DNA of 64,000 nt from Pyrrhoderma lamaoense (taxonomy: Eukaryota > Basidiomycota > Agaricomycetes > Hymenochaetales > Hymenochaetaceae), in NCBI GenBank assembly GCA_002794735.1, contig NBAZ01000010.1, positions 868,001 to 932,000 on the forward strand, written 5' to 3'. This document shows positions 1 through 14,218 of the stretch, piece after piece; positions within the stretch are counted from its first letter, which is position 1; the number at the start of each line of letters is the position of its first letter. The notes beneath the pieces were generated by a model. It ran no database searches. It was not told the origin of the DNA and saw nothing but the letters and a program-made list of their open reading frames with translations. The position numbers and the translations under genes are program-made.

Positions 1-1061
1 GAATCATACGTCCAGTTATGAGACAATGAAAACTTTGTTGATGGCCCAGCAATTTCACGAATGCTTAAGGAAGCACCCTCAGTGAGTGCATGGACATGAC
101 GTAGTACAGCTTCTCCAGAAATTTCATTAGACGTGTATTTTCCAAATTTCTAAGAAGATGCAGCAAATGAAATGACCAAAACCAAAACCATAATTCTCAG
201 CTCCGCAGTTCTGTTTATTTTGGGCACAAGCTGACCTAGCTCACCCTTATAGTGGCGCGCATCCCGCGCACCCCCTCTATACAGCTCGCAAAACTCGTAA
301 GATCCCTCTCGAGACCAAAGAGCGAGATTTCACCACGGGTACGCATTGCTCGAAGCGCAGACGAGAGCGTTACATTTCCAGATAGCCGAGTACGGAGACC
401 AGAAGACAAGGTTACATCAAGTGTTTCTGCAAGACCAAGAGCATTGCGCACTTGACCTTGTAAGCTCACAGAGCCATCTTGATTCCCCATCTCTGTAGAT
501 GTTTTAAGGAAGTAAAATCCCCGTGGAGCGGTGTAGAGGACGAGGTCGATATCTCCCGGTTGTGCGTATGGACTTTTTGAGGCCTCAAGCCGTGGAAGAA
601 CCGCTTTATACATATCTGTCTCAAGCAGTTTATCTGTGATCCGTTTTGAGGCACTAAGTACATCCCTTAGCGTTGAGTTTTCACTGTTTGCGGGAGGGAC
701 GTATGGATCTGTGAGCCATTTCAGAACTGCTGGCCGAGTACGCTCTTTACCACCAGCAACATGTACCGATGAAATTCGCAAGGGAGTATCTAAGTTATCC
801 TGCACCTTGAAGTTTTTGTACTCTTGTTAGAGATGGAACTATGTGTACAAGGTGCAAGATAATAAGAATTAAACGTACTAATTCATTGAGGTGCAGAAGA
901 GCAGTCTCGTATTCATCGCGGAGTTTACGTTCCATACGGGCCTCTTGCCATTGACGTAACTTTTCTAGCTCTGCAGCATCTGGTTCGAGGTCTCTTGGTG
1001 ACGATGTCGTCGCCAGTGGGGGAGAGATGCGGTCTGCGAGAGGTGCAGGCTCGGCGTCCAT
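1..1061 (-). CDS. SAM50: SAM50/Tob55 mitochondrial outer-membrane beta-barrel assembly protein (3' end outside window)
   Basis: Sam50 is the core of the mitochondrial SAM complex, which inserts beta-barrel proteins into the outer membrane. Exons on the minus strand are 1061-879, 799-245 and 149-1; all junctions are phase 0 with GTACGT and GTGAGC donors. The roughly 295 visible residues hold an acidic, charged N-terminus, a single POTRA-like segment (SSVHVAGG...TRPAVLKW) and the start of the bacterial-surface-antigen barrel (FLKTSTEMGNQDGS, then AGPSTKFSLSHNW after the second intron). The family is usually about 480 residues, so roughly 40 percent lies beyond position 1. The start ATG at 1061 faces the start of the next gene 205 bases away. 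The family assignment rests on the POTRA/barrel junction pattern and is fairly secure; the last exon is incomplete only because the window ends. Confidence 0.85.
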
Positions 1062-1266
1062 CGGTGAAGGAGGGGAGGGTGAAGACGCGGCACGGCACTG
1101 AAGTGTAAATATCTCACACTACGTCTTCAAGCAGACGCATAACGTAAAGAGTCGATCACCATACAAATTATATCCTTCCGACCGTGTCAAGTACAACGAA
1201 CGTATCTTATTTCCATCTACACTTGGCATACCGTCATCAATATCTATACAGCACTCTTTGACAACG
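1062..1266. promoter_or_regulatory. Short divergent intergenic region (SAM50 / coiled-coil gene)
   Basis: Two start codons point away from each other with only about 205 bases between them, so both promoters must lie here or overlap the 5' UTRs. I see no clear TATA box. The assignment rests only on gene arrangement. Confidence 0.35.
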
Positions 1267-2981
1267 ATGACGGCAAGCCTAGGTGAACCGCCCTCTCACT
1301 GGCATTCTGTACGACCTTGGTCTCCACGCTTTCTGCTCACTGTACGCGAAATAACATCAGTCTCTACAACTTTCGTTCTTTCTTCGGCATGCTCTTCCGA
1401 CGGTACTGATACAAGCCTTGCATCTCTTGGAATAACCACAGGATCTGGGTCTGATGATGAAGACTCTGTGGAGAACTCGATACCCGGCCTTGCAACATCT
1501 AGATCATATATGGTTTCTGACGCTCTAGGAAGAGGTTTGTCAGTAAATGTGAATGGTGCTGCATGGAAACGCGTCCTGATGCGCATGAATGACAAGGGAG
1601 ACGAAGTAATTTTGGTTATCTTTGGACTCATGCCTGGGAGGCAGTACGATGTCGAGATAGGTGTCGTATTTGGAGATGGAGAGGAAGTTTTACATAGCCG
1701 AATGGTCACTCAACCACAACGTATGTTCTACTGTAACTGCTACCTAATACAGGATCTGATCAAATTTGAACTCAAACTAAATATACAGCTGGGCAATTGA
1801 TTAATGAGGAAGCTGGTGGCAATCCCGTGGACTCTATTACATCTTCAATTAATACTGTCCCAAGCCTCCCCTCTAATTCCTCGAATACACCAGTTCCACA
1901 TAATCGTTCGATCTCGCTCGACGAATATGCAGCTCAATTGAGGCTACAACTGGCACATATCACCTCCGAAAGGGATTCACTTACCGCGGAACTCAAAAGC
2001 GCTCGACGAGAAGCTCATAAAGGGGATGCAGCAAAACGGAATGAAATCGAGGCTCTCAAACGAGCGTCAGAAAAACATGCGGCTGTCGATATGCGAGGGC
2101 GTCAAAAACTTCGAGCTTTACAAGAGGCGGTGAAGCAGCAGGCTGCCGCTGCTAAAGAAGCTGAAGAGGAAGCTCGAATAGTGGAGAAAGCCGTGCCAGT
2201 GTCTTTGCAACGAGTTGAGGAAACAGAGAAGTTGCATGCTGTAGTACAGAAGGAGGCGGAGCGTACAAAGGAAGAGGCTGAGGAGTCCATCCGCGCGGAC
2301 AAGAAAAGAACGTCAGACCTGAGAACGGAATTAGGAACGCTGACCGCAAGACTAGAGAAATTACAGGCGAAGAAAGAGCGTCTGTCGAAGGACTCTTTAC
2401 CTGGGCTCGAAGCGCAGCTAGCGCAACTGACACGTGAAGTTGAGCTTGTGGAAAGAGATGCGGGGGCGTTCGAAGTAATAGACAATGGGCCAGTTGCTTT
2501 TGATCTAGGATCGAGAGGGAACTACTCGGAGAGTACAACACCATTTGGCTCACCTTCTGCTTCAGTCGTTCGGCATCAATCACTACAAATTTCTCAGACA
2601 CCAAGCATAAATGGACCTCATCCGAAGGGCCCTTTCAGCTTCAATTCTAACATGAACGGGACGCCTTCTAATGGCGTGCTCTCTAATCGAGTACCGCCGC
2701 TTGATCCTGGGCAAATTTATAACACACGTTTGGGCACAGCTTTCCAGCTACAACCTTCCCCTGTGCCTATGAGCCTGGTGAATGGGACTGGTGGTGTTCG
2801 TCGAATACCAACTTTACCCCCTCAAATGTCAAGTCCTCTTGCTCATACACAATCACAATCTCTTGATATAGGATATTCTGGCAGTATACACACGGGCGCG
2901 AATACAAAGAACTCTAATACAGGATCATTGGGAGAAGACCAGTCAGCCCCGGGCCAACAAGGCAGACATCGTTACCTGTAA
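1267..2981 (+). CDS. Conserved basidiomycete-type protein with FN3-like segment and long coiled coil, function unknown
   Basis: Two exons, 1267-1720 and 1789-2981, with a 68-base intron (GTATGT...ATACAG), encode 548 residues. The first in-frame ATG is at 1267; an upstream TTG at 1258 is not a credible start. Residues about 95-150 (WKRVLMRM...VIFGLMPGRQYDVEIGVV) look like the last strands of a fibronectin-III-type domain. Residues about 190-380 form a charged heptad-rich coiled coil beginning SLDEYAAQLRLQLAHITSE. The C-terminal 150 residues are low-complexity Ser/Pro/Asn-rich. No catalytic motif is seen. A scaffold or cytoskeletal role would fit the architecture but is only inference. Confidence 0.75.
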
Positions 2982-3480
2982 ATATGCCCTCTTTTACGAA
3001 TGGGAGATAGGGAGTTCGCGTGTTGTTTCGAATGATGATCATGATAATGAGTGTATCCTTAGTACCTTTCTTTTGTTGACAATTCGTATAATAATGCAAG
3101 CTACCATTTAGTTATATACACAGACACAATTGTACTTACTTACATGTATTATTTATTATCAGTAACAGTGGGCTAACATCCTCATTATGTATGCATGTAT
3201 GTTCATGACACGGATCAAAGAAGTCAGCCTTCTAGGCATCACTTGTCCTCCGATCACCACCTTATACTTAATATTCATCCATCCTCGAACTCATTTGAGG
3301 ACGAACTCTTTCTCTTGATCACCCCTTTGTCTGGGTAGATCTACTTTGGCCTTATCCTGCGTCCAAACATCCAGAAAATTACTCACACTCTTTAATTCCT
3401 AATAGTCACTGGATATAGGACAGTCGGCTAACCGAGTCTAACCACTCCCCCCCCCCCTTATATTTTATATTTACTGTGTG
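2982..3480. other. Intergenic, no gene seen; contains an 11-base C run
   Basis: This AT-rich stretch separates two plus-strand genes and holds the 3' UTR of the upstream one. The only notable element is a run of eleven C at 3447-3457, 24 bases before the next start codon. No RNA gene or coding frame is recognised. Confidence 0.6.
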
Positions 3481-4110
3481 ATGCCATACACACTCCCCGC
3501 TCGACCAGAGTTCTACATTCCAGAAGAGCTCATCCGTGCACGCAAAGAAGCGAGTTCAGCGGAGGCAAAGACGAAGCTAAACCTGAGCATAGGGAAATTG
3601 AATGTACTCAAGAGGGGACCCGCGAAGGCGTTGACGAGGCTTGCGGGTGTTGCAGCACGTAAAGCTCGTGTCCGGGCGGGTGCGGTTGTGGCTGCAAGTG
3701 TGGAGAATAGCCGAATTACGAGGATGCGTGGGCGTAGTTCAATTAGAGTAAAGAAAGCGAAGGTGATTGACAAGAGTAGATGTACGAGCGTTAGCATGGA
3801 AGCTGGAATGGGCGTTCGTACGAGTGTCGCCAATCCGGATCCAAGTTCAGAGCAATACCTTGATCAGACAAATACGGGATCATATTTGTGTGGGACTTCA
3901 GTAGACAAAACTCGGGACAGTAGGGGACGGATACTTGAGGATTTGAATTCTAAAGGATTTACAAAGACGCGTCAAAGGCTTTCTCTTAACTTACATTCAA
4001 CGAAAAGGCATGCTGAAATCGATGAGGACGCAGATATGTGTATGGGATCGTATGGTAGTAATCGACGTCGCAGTAAACGAATTGCGAGTTCGTCTTTGTT
4101 GTTTATATAG
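3481..4110 (+). CDS. Hypothetical basic protein, single exon
   Basis: An uninterrupted frame of 209 residues starts at ATG 3481; the preceding GTG at 3478 is ignored. The product is strongly basic: Ala/Arg/Lys-rich around residues 40-105 (RLAGVAARKARVRAG), with further RRRSKR clusters near the C-terminus (about residue 200) that look like nuclear localisation signals. There are no membrane segments and no recognised domain. It lies in the same orientation between the coiled-coil gene and prolyl-tRNA synthetase. The lack of introns is unusual for this window, so it could be a young or spurious gene, but its codon composition and length support a real frame. Confidence 0.5.
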   Translation: MPYTLPARPEFYIPEELIRARKEASSAEAKTKLNLSIGKLNVLKRGPAKALTRLAGVAARKARVRAGAVVAASVENSRITRMRGRSSIRVKKAKVIDKSRCTSVSMEAGMGVRTSVANPDPSSEQYLDQTNTGSYLCGTSVDKTRDSRGRILEDLNSKGFTKTRQRLSLNLHSTKRHAEIDEDADMCMGSYGSNRRRSKRIASSSLLFI

Positions 4111-4431
4111 TAGGGAAAAGTCGAGTTGGACAAGTAAATCAGTTTAACGTTGATTCTACGTAGACCTTCCCGTAATCATCACCATTACCATTCGGTCCAA
4201 ACACGTACTATATGAATCAGCCTATGGATTGCCTTATAGTATTAGGAGTGAATGCACATATATGCGGTCAAGAGTCAGAGTTCAAGTGCCAGTACTGACT
4301 GCCGATCAAGCGCGTAGTTGAGTAGGATATAAAAAAATGGGCAAAAGGTTTCATCGTTATTCTCAGCGACATTGTCCGCTTGACATATCGTCAATCTCTG
4401 CAGTAGGCAACGACGACGCCGTAAGAGCTGA
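4111..4431. other. Intergenic, no gene seen
   Basis: About 320 bases between the basic hypothetical gene and prolyl-tRNA synthetase. It must contain the synthetase promoter, but I see no distinct motif. Confidence 0.5.
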
Positions 4432-7314
<2,883 letters not shown>

Positions 7315-8423
7315 TTGGACATTAGCAAAATATGGTAGAAACTCCGCTGATCCTACCAGGTGTTACATATTCTGGGTTTGAGGTAGGAGAATTGATGACA
7401 TCCTTCGTAACTCTTCGATGAACTCAGATATCAGGATGTAGAAGAGGGAAACTAATAATAACGATGACGTAAAGAAGTAAAAGATAGAAAGTAAACTCAC
7501 CATCCTCAATACAGTATCCAACTTGGTTTTGTACTCTTCTGACGACTTGATGTAATGTCAAACTGAAAATCTAATACAAATCTGCAGAAATTGCCTCTTT
7601 TCCGATCATCTGTCTTAGTTTTCTACATGTAATATGGGTAAACAGACGTTGTGTATCAGTGGTTATTTTGCTTCACGAGTTACAGGTAAGAGTGATGTAA
7701 CTACTTTGCGTAAGAGTATTCTTAAACAATGAACTCGGCGAGCTATTGTAAGCTGATACTGAGTCCGCTTTGCACATGAAAGGTCGTCGGTATATATTGA
7801 CTACTATCTGTAGAAAACTTCTACTGTATGCCATGTGTATGCCGAGAACGAAGCCACATACTCCTGTATTCATATCCAAATTACTAGGATCAAGCAAGTA
7901 CACGCACATAAACCATATGCATTGATGATTAGAACTAGTAAGAAATAATCTACCCTAGTAGCAATGTAAGTCGGTAAAATTGCAATTAAGTGACTTTGGT
8001 GAAGGAAGCGGGGAGGAAGAAGAATTAAAGTAGCAAACAAGCCGGACCCTCCCCCATCTTTTTTGCAACGTTATATACATATACTAGGGGGAGCAATGAA
8101 GTACATTCTTACCCTTTTTTTAACTACATCTTTCGGTCTTTCTATACTACGACTCTCCCTTTAGCCCCCCTCCCCTTCATATTTCTCTCAACTATTTATT
8201 ATATAAAGCTCTTGGAATTGAGCTCCGTACGTGCATAACAGGAGATCAATCCATATCTTCATATATAAAAGAGCTTATTTAACTTGATCTCTAAAGTATT
8301 AAGAGAAGGACAGGAGGCAGTTATAATTAGATTCTCTTAATCTCTGAGCCCTAATCATTTACTGGGTTTGATTGGACGTGAAAAGTATAACAGGAAGTTC
8401 AATTCGGGACTTTCTGGTTTCTG
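7315..8423. other. Intergenic, no gene seen
   Basis: About 1.1 kb of AT-rich sequence holding the 3' region of prolyl-tRNA synthetase and the promoter side of the kinase. Short open frames (for example 7673-7909 minus) show no splice-consistent continuation or family resemblance. Confidence 0.55.
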
Positions 8424-10173
8424 ATGAGTACAAGAAGCAAACCATGGCTGCTGGCTAGAGACGCAATCGAGAAAGAGGCAAAATCACAGGAAGCTGTTTA
8501 TAAAAACGATGCAGAAGCAGAGGTTAGTGTCTTAGGTGATTACGATGTTGTAAAAAAGCTTGGGAAAGGATCGTTTGCTGTTGTCTATGTAAGTACTTTT
8601 CTTGACTTTTTAAATCTATGTTGCAATCTACTTGCCCCCGATACCTTTTTCGAGATAAATTGAGGTATTTCACATGACAGAGAAGAAAGGCTGATTTCAT
8701 ATATATTCTGCATATGTATTCTATTATCAGGAATGCACAGCCAGAAAGAGCCTTCGAGGAGTCGAACAGGGATCATGTGTAGCGGTCAAGTACATGAATC
8801 AAGACAAGTCAAAGCATGCTAGCCGGCTTGAATTTGTTGCTTTGCGAGCTATAAAGAAAGCAGAAGAGGAGAAACGGAGAAGGAGTAAATGTTTAGTAAG
8901 AATCCTGTTTCTTTTGTACAAAAAAACAAGGAGTAAATGTGGAAATTGTCAACTGACTTCACACGTGTAGGTCAAGTTCTTTGAAGTATTTGAGGTAGAG
9001 GACAGATATTGTTATGTTTTTGAATTGGCTTCTGGTGGTACACTCTTTGAACGTATTGTTCAACAGAGGATATTTGATGAAAGGGAGGTTCGGAGAGCAG
9101 CTCGAGATGTATTCCATGGACTCGAATTCCTACATAACGATGCACTACTCATGCATAGAGATATAAAGTTCGTACCTTTCACACAGTATGCTTCATATTT
9201 GTTTAGACCTGAGTACATCAATACTTCTTGTTGAAACACAGGCCACATAACTTGATTTTTAAGTCCAGTGAAAGAGGAGCTCGGTTAGCTATTGCTGACT
9301 TTGGACTGTAAGTAATACCCAATCTTTAATATATAAATTAGAAGTCTAATTATCATCCTTAGTGCGAAAGTTATCGAAGACCCTGACAAAATGACTCAGT
9401 CTAGAAAGTCGGGGACAAGGAAGTATCACGCACCAGAGCTATATGAAGGTGAAGATGCTATGGGGTTTGAATGTGCAAAAGGCGATATATACGCGACAGG
9501 ATTGGCACTATTAGAGATGCTTCTAGGTTATAATAAACTTCTAGATATGATGCGTGAAGAAGAAAGGTTAGAAAAGAAGATAGAAGCCGTATGGATGGGA
9601 AAATATGGAAAAACCATTGAGAAACTAGAAGAGAGGTTAAGGCGGAGAGCAAGAGAGCCATTAGAGAAGGAGAAGTGGGAGGCAAGATGGTCGATTAGGG
9701 AGCAGAGGTTGAACGAACTAACAAATATTTCAGAGGAAGGTAGGCATGTAGCCATTTATAAAATAGTCCTTGATCTGAAATTGTGTATGAAGGAATGGAA
9801 TGTTTAAAAGACCTCCTTAGGCGAACCCTAGTGAGAGACCAAGCGCAAGGGACGCACTAAAAAATAAAGTAAGTACATCATACCTACCATCTTCGTACAG
9901 ATACTGACGTACACGTATAACTAGTGGGTGCAGAGAACCCGCTCGGCGTTAAGGTCCCAGGATCAGGATGAAAGGGATAATGGAGAGATAGCCCAGACAA
10001 AAAGGCCCGAGCCTAGAGAAAATAGAAAGGGAGGTATTTCAAGGCATGAGAGGGACCTGAATGTGCAGGTGACGGGAGTAGGCAAACTTGAAGAAACGAA
10101 GACAAACATTCGACGCCAGATCGAGAAAATCAGTAAACCAGGCCATCTTAACCCTTACAGAGTCAGGATCTGA
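8424..10173 (+). CDS. Serine/threonine protein kinase with charged insert in the C-lobe
   Basis: Seven exons: 8424-8588, 8731-8895, 8971-9167, 9242-9307, 9363-9739, 9793-9868, 9925-10173, about 431 residues. The kinase signatures appear in order: glycine loop GKGSFAVVY (residues about 47-55), VAVKYM lysine, HRDIKPHNLIFK catalytic loop, ADFGL metal-binding triad and APEL after a short activation segment. After the GDIYATGLALLEML helix a 60-residue, very charged helical stretch (REEERLEKKIEAVWMGK..., RRRAREPLEKEKWEARW) replaces the usual short linker, followed by ECLKDLLRR and SERPSARDALKNK. A one-base frame break lies between those two motifs near 9822. The tail is Arg/Glu-rich. Overall it resembles CAMK-group kinases, but the substrate cannot be told. 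Confidence 0.85.
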
Positions 10174-10636
10174 GAGGTGAGTCTACGCATCAGCGCAGCG
10201 GAATATCGTTATTACTATTTTTGATTTTATACTCTACTTGCGATATGTTTTTTATTACCTTCCATGCCATTAAACAAGGGTCAGTATCTGTTGTAGATAA
10301 AATTGTACTTGTAGAATTGACATCTTCCTTATCCGGTCCTTATGAAAATTTATGTTTTACCATCTCAAAGTGTAGGTTACAGCTCTCATTATCTCTGTAC
10401 AATGTTATTGTAAGTTCAATGGCCAGGTCGTTAGATAAAGGATGTAGCTAGCTAAATTCAAGAAACGCTTAGCATGACATATGAATATGATATCACCAAA
10501 ATAGGAAAGACTTGAGGTACACACGTGTAGTTATACGCCTTTTGCCATTCAAAGCATAAACTTCCCACAGGAGAAATAAGAGATCTTCGTTACTACATTT
10601 CCAAATTCCAAGTAAATAAATCCCTACTCAAGAGAA
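10174..10636. other. Intergenic, no gene seen
   Basis: About 460 bases between the kinase stop and the KH-domain gene. Short frames are present but none has splice support or recognisable protein character. Confidence 0.55.
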
Positions 10637-12085
10637 ATGTCCTCGAAACGAAAATGGGATCAGGCCAGTCCTGAAGATGAACCAGCTTCAACCAAAGCTC
10701 AACGAGTCGAGGATGGAAAGTCCGCAACTGAGGCAGCGGCAGCTGCTGCTGCCATAGCTGCCAAAATTGCAGCTCAATTTGCGGGAGGTACTAACGGAAC
10801 AGTTCTTGGGCCAAGAGATCCTTATGACGGTGCCTTCACGCACGACATCGATATAAACGACGTTAGAAATCGCTATGTACTTACTAAGGGCTCAACACAA
10901 GAACAGATCAATATGGAGACTGGTGCTAGTGTTACTACCAAGGGAGTCTGGTATCCAGATCGCTCAAAGGCGACAGAGAAGGATCCTCCATTATACCTAC
11001 ACATCTCCGCAAGTTCACAGCAACAAATTGACGATGCTGTCGCAAAAATTCAGGAGCTTATTGACATGGATATGGGACCCCTTGTGGAGGACAAAAAGGA
11101 CATGCGTAGAGAGCGGGTAAGTCACTAACTGTAATCAAAGTTATCATAATGTTCTTACAGTTCTTACAGAGGAGATGGCCAGAAGAAAAATTACAAGTTG
11201 GGCTGGAATCTTTGCGTACCTTCAATGTTCGTGCTAAGGTGGTAGGACCGTCAGGAATATATGTCAAGTATATACAACAGAAGACCAATACTCGTGTGCA
11301 AATCAAGGGTTTGGGATCTGGATTTATTGACGCAGAGACAGGCCGAGAATCAGACGAGCCTATGCACATACACATCTCGTAAGTGAACATAGATAGCCTA
11401 GTTACATAACTCTGACATAAGCTATCACACAGAGGACCGGATGAGGCAAAGGTAGCTCAGGCTAAGGCACTCACTGAAGATCTACTTGAGGTAGTGCGGG
11501 AAGAGCACGCGAAAGCGAAGACTGAATTACAACATCAACAATTGGAACTGCATCAAGCTCAGCAAGCTTATGCTGCTTACAGTGTTAATTATTCTGTAAG
11601 TCTTATTGCTAATACTTCTGATTGCATTAATTGAGGAGTTTGTTGGTGGCTAATCAAATACTTATGCTTCAGGGTTACACTCCTCAACCACCTTCTGCGC
11701 CAGCACCTCCTCCACCTTCAGGTGACGCCCCTCCTCCTCCTCCTGGGGCACCCCCTCCAGCACCGGACGGATCCCAGCCTCCCCCACCACCAGGTGGTTC
11801 TTCTCCGGGTTCCTCTGCTCCAGCTGATGCTGATGCTTACGCTAAATATTGGTAAGAAATAGTGGTTTTTATCCTGTTAAGCCTTACTGACAACATCTGT
11901 CTAGGGCGGCGTATGGGTACGACGTCAACTCCCCACAGTTCAAGGAATGGCAGGCACAACAAATGGCCCAATATTATTCCCAAGCGGGGTATGGCACAGC
12001 AGCTGCAAATCCTGCCCCACCTCCGAGCGGTGCCCCACCTCCCCCTCCCTCTAATGAGCCCGCTCCCCCACCACCACCTTCATGA
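10637..12085 (+). CDS. KHDC4/BLOM7-like KH-domain RNA-binding protein
   Basis: Five exons, 10637-11116, 11170 (or 11161)-11378, 11433-11595, 11673-11851 and 11905-12085, encode about 403-406 residues. An Ala-rich nuclear-type N-terminus is followed by the block DIDINDVRNRYVLTKGSTQ...TGASVTTKG and YLHISASS (first KH-like unit), then a second KH unit (NVRAKVVGPSGIYVKYIQQKT, with GPSG in the GXXG position). The C-terminal third is Pro-rich (PPPPSGDAPPPPPGAPPP) and ends PPPPPS. This order matches human KHDC4, a splicing-associated factor that selects splice sites. The second exon has two identical tandem acceptors (ttcttacag twice, 9 bases apart), giving products differing by three residues. A nuclear splicing role is inferred from the family. 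Confidence 0.85.
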
Positions 12086-12365
12086 GACTGAAGTTGAAGT
12101 GTCTTCAATTTATGTCATTTTTGAGATAATCAATTTTAGTATTTGAATCTTTACTAACTGTTGGTAATCATCTGTTTTGGCCTATATGGTGCAAATGTTT
12201 TTGTGGTTGCTTTCATGGCATTCTTTTGTTTTGTATATGATGAGGGACGTGTTGAGTACTAATTGTTGCTAGTACTGTCGCTATGTCTATTTCAATATGC
12301 GTGAGATTACATATGATGGTGTTACTGAGTAAACCTGACAGTCAGCAATTAACATCTATTCAGGG

Positions 12366-14017
12366 ATGGTCACTTCGTCTCAATTCGTCTTTGGAATACT
12401 GTTGACTTGTATCTCTGCTATATACGTACGCGTTAATGATAGACGACTTGGTGCTGTACCGCCCAAAGCAAGGAGCCGTTCGCCGAAGCGATGGTCGGAC
12501 AAGGAAATCCTTCAAACGTATAAAGAGTGTCTAACAGATCCTTTACGCGCTGAGTTACCTCCTCGAACAGGACGTAGATATATAGTTGGTGTGTATACTT
12601 ATAAGTCAATATTCTCTCTCTCGACTTACATTCAATAACGTAAACTACCTTGACTTCCTTATTGTGTGTCAAAAGTCGGGGGTGCAGGATTCCTTGGGGG
12701 CTGGATTGTGAATCACTTGCTGGCGAGAGGCGAAGATCCAAAATTAATTCGTGTTTTAGACATCCGAGTACCTTCTCGTGTAGATTTAACAACTGGGCCT
12801 GCAACTCATGTAGATTTTCGTATATGTGACATTTCTGACGAAAAGGTCGTACGTAGTGCTTTCGAGGCTCCTTGGCCTGGCTATGAATCGGATTCGGAAG
12901 AACTTCCCGAGTTGACAGTATTCCATACCGCTGCTAACATTCGTTTTTACGAAAGAGTGTGGTGGCTTGTCCCACTATCGGCTGCTGTAAATGTTCGAGG
13001 AACACAAAATTTACTTGACGCTGCCCGTTCAGTGGGTGCAACCGTCTTTGTATCAACGTCTTCTGGATCTATATGTATAAGACGTTCCCGATTTCTTCTT
13101 TGGCCTTGGGAACCGGAACCTCCTTACTTTGTGCAAGAAATTAATGATGAAGATTCTTTGATGCCCGAAAAACATAACCAGTTTTTCTCAAATTATGCCT
13201 ATACAAAGCGTCTTGGCGAAGCATTAGTCCGGGGTGCGGACAAAACAACTTCCAAAGGGAACAAGATACTTAGAACGGGCTCGCTTCGCCCGGAAATGGT
13301 GTATACGGACCCGGTGGAGATGTGTTACTGGGCGCCGCACTAGTCCGTGAATTCAATCCGACTTGGATTGGAAATATAGTGCAAAATTTTGTTTACGTTG
13401 AGAACGCGTCCCTTGCTCACTTATGCTTTGAGGAGCGGTTACTTTCATCATCCTCCAATGATGTTAGTGGAAGCGCTTATTGTATCGCTGATGATGGGCC
13501 ACCTCCCACATACGGAGAAGTATATCATGCACTTTCATTACTTACAGAAGGACGTGTCTTCTTCCCTGAACTTTCACCTACGATCATGCTTTTTGTCTCT
13601 CATATTATAGAGATTCTATACTTGACCAGACAATTAATCCTTCATATACCTGTATCAAGCCTTCTTCGCCCCTTCATCCGTGCTCTCGTCCCCCAAATCC
13701 CTGGAGACTTACTAAATTTACAACCATCACTCTTTGCTCTAGTGTCCGTCCATACGCTTTTTGACGACTCTCGCGCTCGTCGTGAACTTAGATACAAACC
13801 TCAATGGAGTACACTACGCGGCGTATGTGCACTTGTTGCTGATTTTGAGTCCAAAGGACGTGTGGCTGAGGCGCGTCAGCGATCTGGTGGAGGAATCGGA
13901 CTTGGTCTGGGAATGACGGGTCTTTGGCGTCCTAGACGTGTTGCTACGCCCAAGCTAGATGATGTTGATTTAGACTTTGGTATTCAATCCTTGAGTGAAA
14001 CCGACAAAATCGAGTAG
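12366..14017 (+). CDS. 3-beta-hydroxysteroid dehydrogenase / C-3 sterol dehydrogenase family protein
   Basis: Two exons, 12366-12588 and 12676-14017, about 521 residues. An N-terminal membrane segment (residues about 5-25, FVFGILLTCISAIYV) precedes a short-chain dehydrogenase fold of the extended type: VGGAGFLGG nucleotide motif, HTAANIRF, VNVRGTQNLLDAA, STSSG and the catalytic YAYTKRLGEA (Tyr-x-x-x-Lys). After LRP the frame breaks by one base near 13288-13292 inside a C run; the next frame continues with the expected GNGVYGPGGD. A C-terminal hydrophobic region (FVSHIIEILYLTRQLIL) suggests membrane association. The family includes Erg26, the sterol-4-alpha-carboxylate 3-dehydrogenase. The long C-terminus means it may instead be a paralogue with another steroid or terpenoid substrate. 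Confidence 0.82.
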
Positions 14018-14218
14018 ATGTTAAGTTTCTTCATCTTATCAGGAGAATTCAATGCAGAGCCTTGTTGTTTATTGTCTTAATATATCTGTTGCTGCGTTCT
14101 ATATATACTGTAATCTAACTATGTTTTCTGTCAATGTTATGAATATTATATTCTTGGTGAGTGCTTCATAATATATTGTAAATTATGTGATTCAGACATA
14201 TGTGATACTTGATCTTAT

